From: an uncultured Granulosicoccus sp.
Lineage (GTDB): Bacteria; Pseudomonadota; Gammaproteobacteria; Granulosicoccales; Granulosicoccaceae
Direction of reading: 5' to 3'
Assembly (NCBI GenBank): GCA_947495035.1
Contig: CANLXI010000031.1
Coordinates: forward strand, 1 to 64,000
DNA length: 64,000 bases
Part shown: positions 9,976 through 17,411 of the stretch, piece by piece
Numbering within the stretch: position 1 is the stretch's first letter
Layout: every line of letters begins with the position of its first letter
Made by a program: the position numbers and the translations under genes
The notes under the pieces: generated by a model
Seen by the model: the letters and a program-made list of their open reading frames with translations, nothing else
What the model was told of the DNA's origin: nothing
The model's database searches: none

Positions 9976-12296
9976 AATCGCTTCCATCGCAGTCGCAGCG
10001 CCCATTCGAACAGCTTGAGCAGAATGACACACAGAAACAGGAACGGCATGTTCCACAGCGGTAGATGACTCTCTCTTTTCAAGGCCGCATTCTCCGAAGC
10101 CAGGATGCTGTTCAGCCGGTCGATGTCACTCAGCGGCAGATAGCTGCCTCCGCTCACCTCGCTGATACGCTGCAGAAAGTCCGCTTGCAGGCCTGAACCG
10201 AAATCCTCGGCATTGCCGGACTCGCGAACCCACCATTGTTCCACGCTGGACAGCGGCGCAGAGGGCGATTCTCCTTCCAGTGGCGTGCTGCTTGCCACCG
10301 AATAGGGTCCATCGAGGTGCATGGGAATCTGCCCGGAATAATGCCCGGGACGATCATTGTCGGGATAGAGCGCAACGGTTTGCGTGCTGCCATCGGGAGC
10401 ACTGAGCGCGACCGGTAATTCGGATACCTGTAAATCGGTATAGTCGGCATTGTAGGCCAGTAATGACAGATTGGCGGTATCCGCATCGCGGTAAACCGGC
10501 TTGTCGGTCTGCAACCGCAGCCTTGGCAGACTCTGCTCTACCGTCATGCCCAGCAACTGCCGCCAGAAACGTTCATGCCGCATATCCTCCGACGGCAATC
10601 GCATCTGCCAGCGCCAGGTGCCACTGGTCCCCAGCACCAGACTCTGCCCTCGTCCGTAGCGCTGCGCCACCAGCAGTGGCTCGGAACGTCGGCTGGTATT
10701 GCCGGCAACCTGTTCCAGCAAAGTCAGGGCCCCGGGCTTGACCTGGCCCAGAGACTGATGATCAGCCAGTTCCGGCAGACTCTGCCAGGCGTCGATATTG
10801 GCCTGAGTGCCATCTGCCAGCTGCAACCAGGGTGTACGCAAACCGGTCAGTGACGGCATGACGGACGCGCGCTGGCGATCAAAGGTCTCTGCCCCGGGCC
10901 GGCTACCCAGCTGCACTGGCAAGGCAGCTGCCACCACCGAGCGACCCCAGCCACCGTCCGCCAGACCCTGGCGACCACCGAGCATCAGCAAGGTGCCGCC
11001 GCGCAGACTGACGAAATCTCGCAACGCGCTCTGCTGGGCGGTGGACAGTTCAGCCGCTTCCAGACTGCCGATGACCACGGCGTCATAGGCGAACAGTTGT
11101 TCACGCGTGGTGGGGAAACCGTCGGCCAGTTCATTGCCGTCCCGAACCCCCTGACGATAGAACTTGTTGGGCGATGTGCGCAGCAGCGACACCACGGTGA
11201 CTCCGGGATGGGCATCCATGGCACGACGCAGGAACTTGTATTCCCAGCGAGGTTCGCCTTCGACATACAGGATGCGCCTGGGGGCATCCACTACCCGCAG
11301 AATGCGTGGCTGACGATTGTTGGCAGGTACCGGGTCGTCTGGCGTGTTCTCGCTGCCCTCATCCTGTGTCGCTTCAACGCTGAATTCCAGCTGGCGAGTA
11401 CCACTGTCGCCACTGGAGAAGCTCAGCGAGTGGATGCTCTCGCCGACATCCTCCGGCAAGCGGACATCTTCGGCCGCCAGCAGCTCCGTACCGGACATGA
11501 CACGCACTCGAGCGATGCCAGCGGCACCATGGCGAATTCGTACACGTGCAGTCAACTCGGTGTTCGGCTGGGCCGTGTCCGGCATGAACACCTCGGCGAG
11601 TTCGAGATCGGCCGGATCCTCCGGTTGCCCGACACCGACGGTATGCACCGGCACACCGGCAGCTGCCAGCGTCTGCCACCAGCGACTGTCTATCCGGTCG
11701 CTGTTGTCCGCGCCATCAGAGATCAGTACCACGGCCGCCAGAGCCGATTCACTGACCGTGCCCAGCAACTCATCCAGCGCGGGCGCGATGTTGGAGCGGC
11801 TTGCAGGGTCTTGATTCGAGACCTCATCCAGGGTGTCAAGCGAACTCAGTCCGTCACCCAGGCGGTAGAGACGGGCCGAGAATTCATCGGTATCCTGAAT
11901 GGCCAGCTCTTGCACAGCCTGCCGACCGGCCTCCAGTCGCGACAGAGGCTCACCGAAGCTTGCAACGGATCCTGTCGCCGAGACATCCTGCAAGCTCATG
12001 CTGCGTGAACCGTCAAGCACCCAGGCAACCGTATTCTCGCCACGCTCCGCCACCGACACCTGCAACACTGGCTGCCAGATCATGATCAGAACCACTGCTG
12101 CCAGCAAACCTTGCAACACGGCAATGCTGCCGCGACGGGCAAGGCTGATATCACGCCGCCACAGGGATACCAGTATCAGCAGAGCGACGACAGCCATCGC
12201 TGCAGGCAGGCCCCACAACGGCAGGTCAGCCTCGAAACTCAGCCTCGCCTGCTGCCACAGCTCTACCGGGTAATTGAACAGCAGCTCGAACATCAT
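9972..12296 (-). CDS. Membrane protein with VWA and glutamine-amidotransferase-like domains
   Basis: 774 residues. Two transmembrane segments (about 32-46 and 57-75) precede a VWA domain with DGSRSMS (about 95-101), a DxSxS metal site. An immunoglobulin-like part follows, then a class-I amidotransferase-like fold starting at RRILYVEGEPRWEYKFLRRA, with the ALRDFVSLRGGTLLMLGG element. A final transmembrane segment near the C-terminus is followed by a basic tail. The amidotransferase-like part probably has no such activity, as is usual for this group. First gene of the MoxR operon; its start faces the long intergenic region before fadL. Only a shared leader could regulate the whole set. Confidence 0.85.
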   Translation of the reverse strand: MMFELLFNYPVELWQQARLSFEADLPLWGLPAAMAVVALLILVSLWRRDISLARRGSIAVLQGLLAAVVLIMIWQPVLQVSVAERGENTVAWVLDGSRSMSLQDVSATGSVASFGEPLSRLEAGRQAVQELAIQDTDEFSARLYRLGDGLSSLDTLDEVSNQDPASRSNIAPALDELLGTVSESALAAVVLISDGADNSDRIDSRWWQTLAAAGVPVHTVGVGQPEDPADLELAEVFMPDTAQPNTELTARVRIRHGAAGIARVRVMSGTELLAAEDVRLPEDVGESIHSLSFSSGDSGTRQLEFSVEATQDEGSENTPDDPVPANNRQPRILRVVDAPRRILYVEGEPRWEYKFLRRAMDAHPGVTVVSLLRTSPNKFYRQGVRDGNELADGFPTTREQLFAYDAVVIGSLEAAELSTAQQSALRDFVSLRGGTLLMLGGRQGLADGGWGRSVVAAALPVQLGSRPGAETFDRQRASVMPSLTGLRTPWLQLADGTQANIDAWQSLPELADHQSLGQVKPGALTLLEQVAGNTSRRSEPLLVAQRYGRGQSLVLGTSGTWRWQMRLPSEDMRHERFWRQLLGMTVEQSLPRLRLQTDKPVYRDADTANLSLLAYNADYTDLQVSELPVALSAPDGSTQTVALYPDNDRPGHYSGQIPMHLDGPYSVASSTPLEGESPSAPLSSVEQWWVRESGNAEDFGSGLQADFLQRISEVSGGSYLPLSDIDRLNSILASENAALKRESHLPLWNMPFLFLCVILLKLFEWALRLRWKRL

Positions 12297-12791
12297 TCAG
12301 TTTCCAGTTGAACTCCATGGTAGAGGTATAGCCAACAAAATCCCGGCCATCACCCTGTTCGGTCGATCTCCATACTGTCGTGCCACCACCAGGTGCTCCA
12401 TTGCCCACGCTCGACATCGTCTGACGCTGCGGATCGAGCGCACTGGCGATGTCTGTCATGAACGGAATATGGCAGTGACAACGCTAATGCGGAAGTACCA
12501 TCCTGCCGATCAGAACGGTTCGCCTGGGTGTCGGATTGCAAACAATCATGCCCGATATGCACGCTGCCTCGCTGCTTGCTTCACTGGATTACCCACAATA
12601 TCCTCAACGTTCTGCACGATTCACGACTGCACCACTGCCTTGAGAGCAGCGCATCTACCGAAATGTTCCCCGGCAAGCATGACGCGACACCCCGAAAGAG
12701 TCGCTCGAAAGGCCCGTTACAGACAAGTATCAGCACGCTGGCAGACGCCCATCGTGCACATGTTACCTGCGTGCTCCCGCGCAACGATAGG

Positions 12792-12821
12792 CACTATCAT
12801 TACTGTACATTATTGATAGTG
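12792..12821. promoter_or_regulatory. Perfect inverted repeat, candidate operator upstream of fadL
   Basis: CACTATCA and TGATAGTG form perfect 8-bp arms separated by 14 bp (12800-12813). There is no T-tract, so it is not an intrinsic terminator. Its position just upstream of a possible -35 and 121 bp before the fadL ATG suits a dimeric regulator. It does not look like a FadR or PsrA site as I know them; the regulator is unknown. Confidence 0.5.
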
Positions 12822-12832
12822 AGGACAAGGAC

Positions 12833-12861
12833 TTGAGCCTATACTTAAGTCAGGGTAGTCT
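12833..12861 (+). promoter_or_regulatory. Weak candidate promoter for fadL
   Basis: TTGAGC and TAGTCT are separated by 17 bp. Matches to the sigma-70 consensus are partial, so confidence is low, but the element sits next to the inverted repeat and 80 bp before the fadL start. Confidence 0.3.
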
Positions 12862-12941
12862 GCCTTGACTATTCAGTCATGCAGATCAGCCAGCCAGCTA
12901 TTCGGCCCCTTGCAAAACCACCACGAGCTTCAGGAGAAAAG

Positions 12942-14381
12942 ATGAATACAACATACAGGCGGCTCAGACCGCTGGGAACCCTTGTGGGGTTCGTCGGTCT
13001 TGCCGGACTGAGCGGTGTCGCGCAAGCGGGTGGTTTTGCGCTGATCGAACACGGTGCCTCCGGCCTCGGCAATGCCTATGCCGGCGCAGCTGCCGTCAGC
13101 CAGGATGGCTCGACTGTCTGGTTCAATCCGGCAGGCATGAGCCAGATCGAAGGACGCGAAGTCGTGGTTGGTGTGCACTTGCTGACCACCAATACCGATT
13201 GGACCGATCAAGGCACCACGCTGGGTGCCGCGCTGGGACGAGGCGTCGCATCAGGCCCCACCACGGCGGAAGCCGGTACCACCTCGGCGCTGCCCAACTT
13301 CTACTACGTGGCACCGATCAATGAGCGCTGGAGCTATGGTCTGAGTATCGGCGCACCGTTCGGCTCATCCACCGAATACGATGCCAACTGGAAAGGCCGC
13401 TATACCACGGTGGAAAGCGGACTGAGTGTCATCGACATCAATCCGGCCCTGTCCTACAAGGTGTCCGACAAGATCAGTCTGGGGTTCGGCATCAGCCTCC
13501 AGCAACTCGATGCCGAACTGGGAAGTGCGGTGGACTCCGGTGCCGCCTGCCTGGGCCTGGCCGGCAGAGATGACACCAGCTTCACCTCGACCGATTGCGT
13601 CAATGCCGGGCTGACGCCCGGCAACGTGAACAATGACGGCTACGGCGAAGTCACAGGCGACTCCACGGCCTTCGGCTTCAATCTCGGCGCTCTTTTCACG
13701 CCGGATGAAAAACTCAAGATCGGTGTGGCCTATCGGCATTCCGTCGACCATGAACTCGAAGGGGATGGTGATTTCAGGATTCCGCAGAATCTGCAGGATG
13801 TCTTTGCCAGCAACACCAGCACGGATCCAACCGGTCAATTCCTGACTGCCAACTTCCTGACCGACTCCCCTGTCACGGCAGAGGTCGATCTACCGGCCAT
13901 GTTCTCGGTGTCCGCAGCCTATCAGGCCAATCCGAAGGTGCAGCTGCTGGGCGATATCACCTGGACCGGCTGGAGCTCACTCGAGGAAATTCGGGTGGTC
14001 TACGACAACCCGGTGCAGGACGACACCCTGTCGGTGCAGGAGTGGGAAGATGTCATGCGCTACTCCGCCGGAATCAACTACACACACAGTGACAAGCTGA
14101 CGCTGCGCGCCGGTCTTGCCTTCGATGAAGAGGCCATCCCCAGTGCCGCTCGCCGCACCGCCCGGATTCCGGGTAATGATCGCACCTGGTTTTCTGTGGG
14201 TGGCGGCTACCAGGTCAGCCAGCGATTCTCGTTCGATGTCGGCTACTCCCTGCTGATGCTGGATGAAACCCCTATCGACAATTCCGATCCGGAATCCGAA
14301 GGCGTCGGTCAGGAGATCCGCGGCACCTATGATTCACACGTCCACATCGTTGGCGCCCAGCTCAACTGGTCGTTCAACTAG
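12942..14381 (+). CDS. fadL: FadL-type outer-membrane long-chain fatty acid transporter
   Basis: 479 residues. A signal peptide (about 1-30, cleavage after GVAQA) leads into GGFALIEHGASGLGNAYAGAAA, the typical FadL N-terminus that plugs the barrel. The NPAGM motif (WFNPAGM) follows. The rest alternates short amphipathic beta strands and ends in an aromatic residue next to the C-terminus (LNWSFN), as in outer-membrane beta barrels. The ATG at 12942 was chosen because AGGAGA precedes it and the signal peptide begins there; an upstream ATG gives a non-signal extension. It is followed 12 bp later by a lipase lipoprotein gene, so released fatty acids can be taken up directly. Confidence 0.95.
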   Translation: MNTTYRRLRPLGTLVGFVGLAGLSGVAQAGGFALIEHGASGLGNAYAGAAAVSQDGSTVWFNPAGMSQIEGREVVVGVHLLTTNTDWTDQGTTLGAALGRGVASGPTTAEAGTTSALPNFYYVAPINERWSYGLSIGAPFGSSTEYDANWKGRYTTVESGLSVIDINPALSYKVSDKISLGFGISLQQLDAELGSAVDSGAACLGLAGRDDTSFTSTDCVNAGLTPGNVNNDGYGEVTGDSTAFGFNLGALFTPDEKLKIGVAYRHSVDHELEGDGDFRIPQNLQDVFASNTSTDPTGQFLTANFLTDSPVTAEVDLPAMFSVSAAYQANPKVQLLGDITWTGWSSLEEIRVVYDNPVQDDTLSVQEWEDVMRYSAGINYTHSDKLTLRAGLAFDEEAIPSAARRTARIPGNDRTWFSVGGGYQVSQRFSFDVGYSLLMLDETPIDNSDPESEGVGQEIRGTYDSHVHIVGAQLNWSFN

Positions 14382-14393
14382 AGGCTCATGCAC

Positions 14394-16541
14394 ATGAAAC
14401 ACTATTCTTCATTGGTTGCAGCGCCCCTGCTGTTGACTCTGGTTGCCTGCAGCAGCGATTCGAACCATGATTTCGACGGCAGCAAGGACGAACTGGACGC
14501 AGCCATTGCGGCAGACAGTTCGCCGCAGGCCTTGTTCAGTCCGGACCCGAATGCACCGGTACTGCCCTTTCCCAACAGCCTGTTCCTGCTGACCTCCACC
14601 GATGGCACGCTTGACCTGCCGCTCGGTGAAGGCGCTGACGAGACACTGGCCAACCCACGAGTGGCCCTGAACCAGCTGGACGGATTTTCCACGGTTGCAC
14701 CGATTGTCACGACCATCAGTGAAACCCTGGATCCGGCCTCTCTGATTGTCGGCGATACGATCCGTGTATTCGAAGTCTCCACGGCACAGGCCGTGGGTGT
14801 CACCGGAGTTCTGTCCGAGATCTCGGACCCGCGTCTGCTGGCGGCCACATCCGTCGGCAATCAGCTGATACTGCTGCCTACCGTGCCCCTGAACCCCAAG
14901 AGCGATTACCTGGTCGCCCTGACCAATGGCATCACCGACCCGGATGGCAATGGACTGGAGGCCAACCTCACCTATGGTCTGCTCAAGAGTGATCAGGCAC
15001 TGGGCCTGCCGCAGAGCGATCTGGAGAGACTGGAAGAATTGTCGCAGCTGGACCAGCCCGATCAGAGCCAACAGGCCGAGCTTGCGGAACTGCTGCAGCG
15101 ACAGCAGACCCTGGGGCAGCTGGAGTTGCTGCGCGGCGCAACCGGCTCGCAGCTTGCCGCCGTTCAGGCAGCAACCGGTATCGATGCGTCGGACATTGCG
15201 CTGACCTGGGTCTTCAGAACACAGTCGACCCGTGATGTACTGCAGGCCGTCAAGGATCAGTCCACAAGCAGTGTACTGCGACTGGGCAACTCCGGACAGA
15301 CCAGCCCCGCAGGTGGCAAGGCCGACATCTATATCGGCTCTCTGGAGGTCCCCTACTATCTGACGGCGCTGCAGGGTGACGCAGGGGTTGCGGATGTGCT
15401 CAACAGCTTCTGGAAGAACAGTGACGGCAATGTCGTAGGCACCCTGAATGAGTCTCAAGCCCCGAATTACGCACCGGTGTTGACCTCCACGGAGACCATT
15501 CCGGTTCTGATGAGCGTGCCCAATGCCACCTCGGCCAGTGGTGGCAACATGCCGGCGGACGGCTGGCCCGTGACCATCTTCCAGCATGGCATCACGGGTA
15601 ATCGCTCCTTCATGCTGGCCATCGCCGATGCCATGGCCGATGCCGGCAGGGCTGTCATTGCCATCGACATGCCGTTGCATGGCCTGATAGACGACAGCAA
15701 CCCCTTGCATGCCGCCAATTCGCCATTCGGTGTCAGCGAACGAACCTTTGACATCGATCTGGCCACCAATCCGCTGGAGGATGGCACGGAAGTGGAAGAT
15801 GTCGGCCCCGATGGCGAACCCGATACTTCCGGCAAATACTTCATCAATCTGCAGAACCTGGCCAATTCTCGTGACAATCTGCGTCAGTCAGTGGCCGATC
15901 TGTTCACCCTGACAGCCAGTCTGTCGTCCGCGCAGGTGGAAAATGTCACCCTCAATGCCGGCAATCTGAACTTTGTCGGGCATTCACTGGGCGGCATTGT
16001 CGGTACCACCATGTTGTCCTACGACAACAGCTTCCAGAGTGCGACACTGGCCATGCCCGGCGGAGGCATCGCCCAGTTGCTGGCCAATTCGGAAACGTTC
16101 GCGCCAATCATCAACGCGGGTTTGCAGGACGCCGGCATCGAGACCGGATCGGATGATTACAACACCTTTCTCACCGCAGCCCAGTCGCTGCTGGATTCGG
16201 GAGATCCGATCAACCACGCGGCCACCCTGGCACAATCGGGTGCCACCCGATTGCACATGATCGAGGTACTGGGAGACGCGGTCATACCCAACAGTGTGGC
16301 AACTGCACCGTTGGCTGGAACCGAACCACTGGCTCGTCAGCTGGGTCTGACCCAGATCGTGGCCGACTCCACCAATGGCGGACTGGTCAAGTTCTCGGTC
16401 GGCGATCACGCCTCCATCATCAGAGCGCAAGCCAGTGCGGCGGCGACGGTCGAGATGCAGCGCCAGACAGCCACCTTTGCCGCAAGCCAGGGCACCCAGC
16501 TGCCCGTCACCGACGACACGGTCATCGCCCCGCTGCCATAG
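14394..16541 (+). CDS. Surface lipoprotein lipase, Pla-1/cef or VolA-like
   Basis: 715 residues. A lipoprotein signal peptide ends in LVAC (lipobox, Cys about residue 19), so the mature protein is lipid-anchored. The N-terminal part matches the bacterial virulence-factor lipase region (LFSPDPNAPVLPFPNSLFLL). The alpha/beta hydrolase nucleophile motif GHSLGG lies in the second half, with FQHGITGNRSF upstream as oxyanion region and DHASII near the end as catalytic His region. VolA of Vibrio is such a lysophospholipase next to fadL, and the arrangement here is the same. The second ATG (14394) was chosen over 14388 because GAGG lies 9 nt before it. Substrate is inferred as phospholipid or ester lipid. 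Confidence 0.85.
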   Translation: MKHYSSLVAAPLLLTLVACSSDSNHDFDGSKDELDAAIAADSSPQALFSPDPNAPVLPFPNSLFLLTSTDGTLDLPLGEGADETLANPRVALNQLDGFSTVAPIVTTISETLDPASLIVGDTIRVFEVSTAQAVGVTGVLSEISDPRLLAATSVGNQLILLPTVPLNPKSDYLVALTNGITDPDGNGLEANLTYGLLKSDQALGLPQSDLERLEELSQLDQPDQSQQAELAELLQRQQTLGQLELLRGATGSQLAAVQAATGIDASDIALTWVFRTQSTRDVLQAVKDQSTSSVLRLGNSGQTSPAGGKADIYIGSLEVPYYLTALQGDAGVADVLNSFWKNSDGNVVGTLNESQAPNYAPVLTSTETIPVLMSVPNATSASGGNMPADGWPVTIFQHGITGNRSFMLAIADAMADAGRAVIAIDMPLHGLIDDSNPLHAANSPFGVSERTFDIDLATNPLEDGTEVEDVGPDGEPDTSGKYFINLQNLANSRDNLRQSVADLFTLTASLSSAQVENVTLNAGNLNFVGHSLGGIVGTTMLSYDNSFQSATLAMPGGGIAQLLANSETFAPIINAGLQDAGIETGSDDYNTFLTAAQSLLDSGDPINHAATLAQSGATRLHMIEVLGDAVIPNSVATAPLAGTEPLARQLGLTQIVADSTNGGLVKFSVGDHASIIRAQASAAATVEMQRQTATFAASQGTQLPVTDDTVIAPLP

Positions 16542-16556
16542 GCCGGCGGAAACGGG

Positions 16557-16588
16557 TCGGGATGACGTCAGGGAGGGCGCCATCCCGA
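16557..16588 (+). terminator. Stem-loop after the lipase gene
   Basis: TCGGGATG and CATCCCGA form a perfect 8-bp stem with a 16-nt loop 15 bp after the lipase stop. There is no T-run after it, so it may be a terminator assisted by other factors or an mRNA 3'-end stabiliser. Confidence 0.45.
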
Positions 16589-16721
16589 TGCCTGGAGCAC
16601 ATAGGCTCGGGTGGCCGTAACAGCCAATGAGGCGTTGCCAGTACCCCGATCCATCACCTCAGGACCTGTGGCGACAGATGGCATGCAGGTCTCCTTCCCG
16701 ACTTTGCAGAATACTCTTGCC

Positions 16722-17297
16722 ATGACCTCTTTCTCAAGAAGCCCACTGACGTGGCTGCTCCTGCTTGCCTGTCTGACGCATCTGCCCGCGCAGGCAGCAA
16801 AGGTTGCAGGCGTCAGCCTGGACGACACGCTCACCGTCGGTAAACAGACCACGACCTACCACGGCGCCGGTGTTCGCAAGAAGCTGTTCATCAAGCTTTA
16901 TGTGGGCAGTCTGTATCTGGCTTCGCCCACTGCCGATGCCGCCAGCATCGTGGCGGCCGACGAGGCAATGGCCATCCGGCTCGATGTGTTGTCGGATCTG
17001 CTGACCCGCAAGAAGCTGGTCAAGGCTCTGGATGAAGGTTTCGCCAAATCCACCGGTGGCAACACACAGGCCATCCAGCCTCAGATCGATCAGATGCTGA
17101 GTTTCATGCAGGACAAGATCAGCCCGGGGAGTCGCTACACACTCGCCTATGAACCCGGCGTCGGCACTCACATCAGCCGTAACGGGGAGAGTCTGACCGT
17201 CATCGAAGGTCTGCCGTTCAAACAGGCCCTGTTCGGCATCTGGCTCTCGGACCAGCCGGCTCAGGACTCACTCAAGGCGGCAATGCTGGGCAACTGA
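16722..17297 (+). CDS. Exported chalcone-isomerase-like domain protein
   Basis: 191 residues. A signal peptide (about residues 1-24: LTWLLLLACLTHL, then PAQAA) precedes a domain that reads as the bacterial chalcone-isomerase-like family: VAGVSLDDTLTVG, then HGAGVRKKLFIKLYVGSLYL, then FGIWLSDQPAQDSLKAAMLG at the end. Members are periplasmic and poorly characterised; some fold relatives bind fatty acids. This fits its place after fadL and the lipase, but binding is inference. The ATG at 16722 was preferred because a signal peptide begins there; earlier ATGs add an unrelated stretch. Confidence 0.8.
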   Translation: MTSFSRSPLTWLLLLACLTHLPAQAAKVAGVSLDDTLTVGKQTTTYHGAGVRKKLFIKLYVGSLYLASPTADAASIVAADEAMAIRLDVLSDLLTRKKLVKALDEGFAKSTGGNTQAIQPQIDQMLSFMQDKISPGSRYTLAYEPGVGTHISRNGESLTVIEGLPFKQALFGIWLSDQPAQDSLKAAMLGN

Positions 17298-17310
17298 AGA
17301 ACCGGACGAC

Positions 17311-17340
17311 GGGCAGACTGCCTGGAATGGCAATCTGCCC
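17311..17340. terminator. Stem-loop between convergent genes
   Basis: GGGCAGACTGCC pairs with GGCAATCTGCCC across TGGAAT: a 12-bp stem with one mismatch, lying 13 bp after the chalcone-isomerase-like stop. Neither side has a strong T-run. A second, smaller hairpin (GTCAGT/ACTGAC, 17380-17397) lies nearer the fadE end. Together they probably end transcription from both directions. Confidence 0.55.
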
Positions 17341-17411
17341 GCTCAGCCCTCGTGTTCGTTCTGCCCACCGGGAGTGAAGGTCAGTGCCGTGACTGACTCA
17401 CTACCGCTGTA

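Larger units (their letters stand above)
12297..12941. other. Long intergenic region between the MoxR operon and fadL
   Basis: This 645-bp stretch separates divergent transcription units. Open frames in it translate to low-quality, His/Arg/Cys-rich protein with no family likeness, so I call no gene. The only structured elements I see are at its right end: a perfect inverted repeat (12792-12821) and a weak sigma-70-like promoter (12833-12861) before fadL. The promoter of the MoxR operon must lie near the left end, but no clear -35/-10 pair stands out. Confidence 0.6.

Noticed and set aside
12274..12816. 180-codon plus-strand open frame in the fadL leader region
   Set aside because: Product is rich in Cys, His, Arg and Thr with no domain, the start overlaps the opposite gene and no ribosome site is seen.
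14409..15710. 433-codon minus-strand open frame
   Set aside because: Antisense to the lipase lipoprotein, which has a lipobox and GHSLGG.
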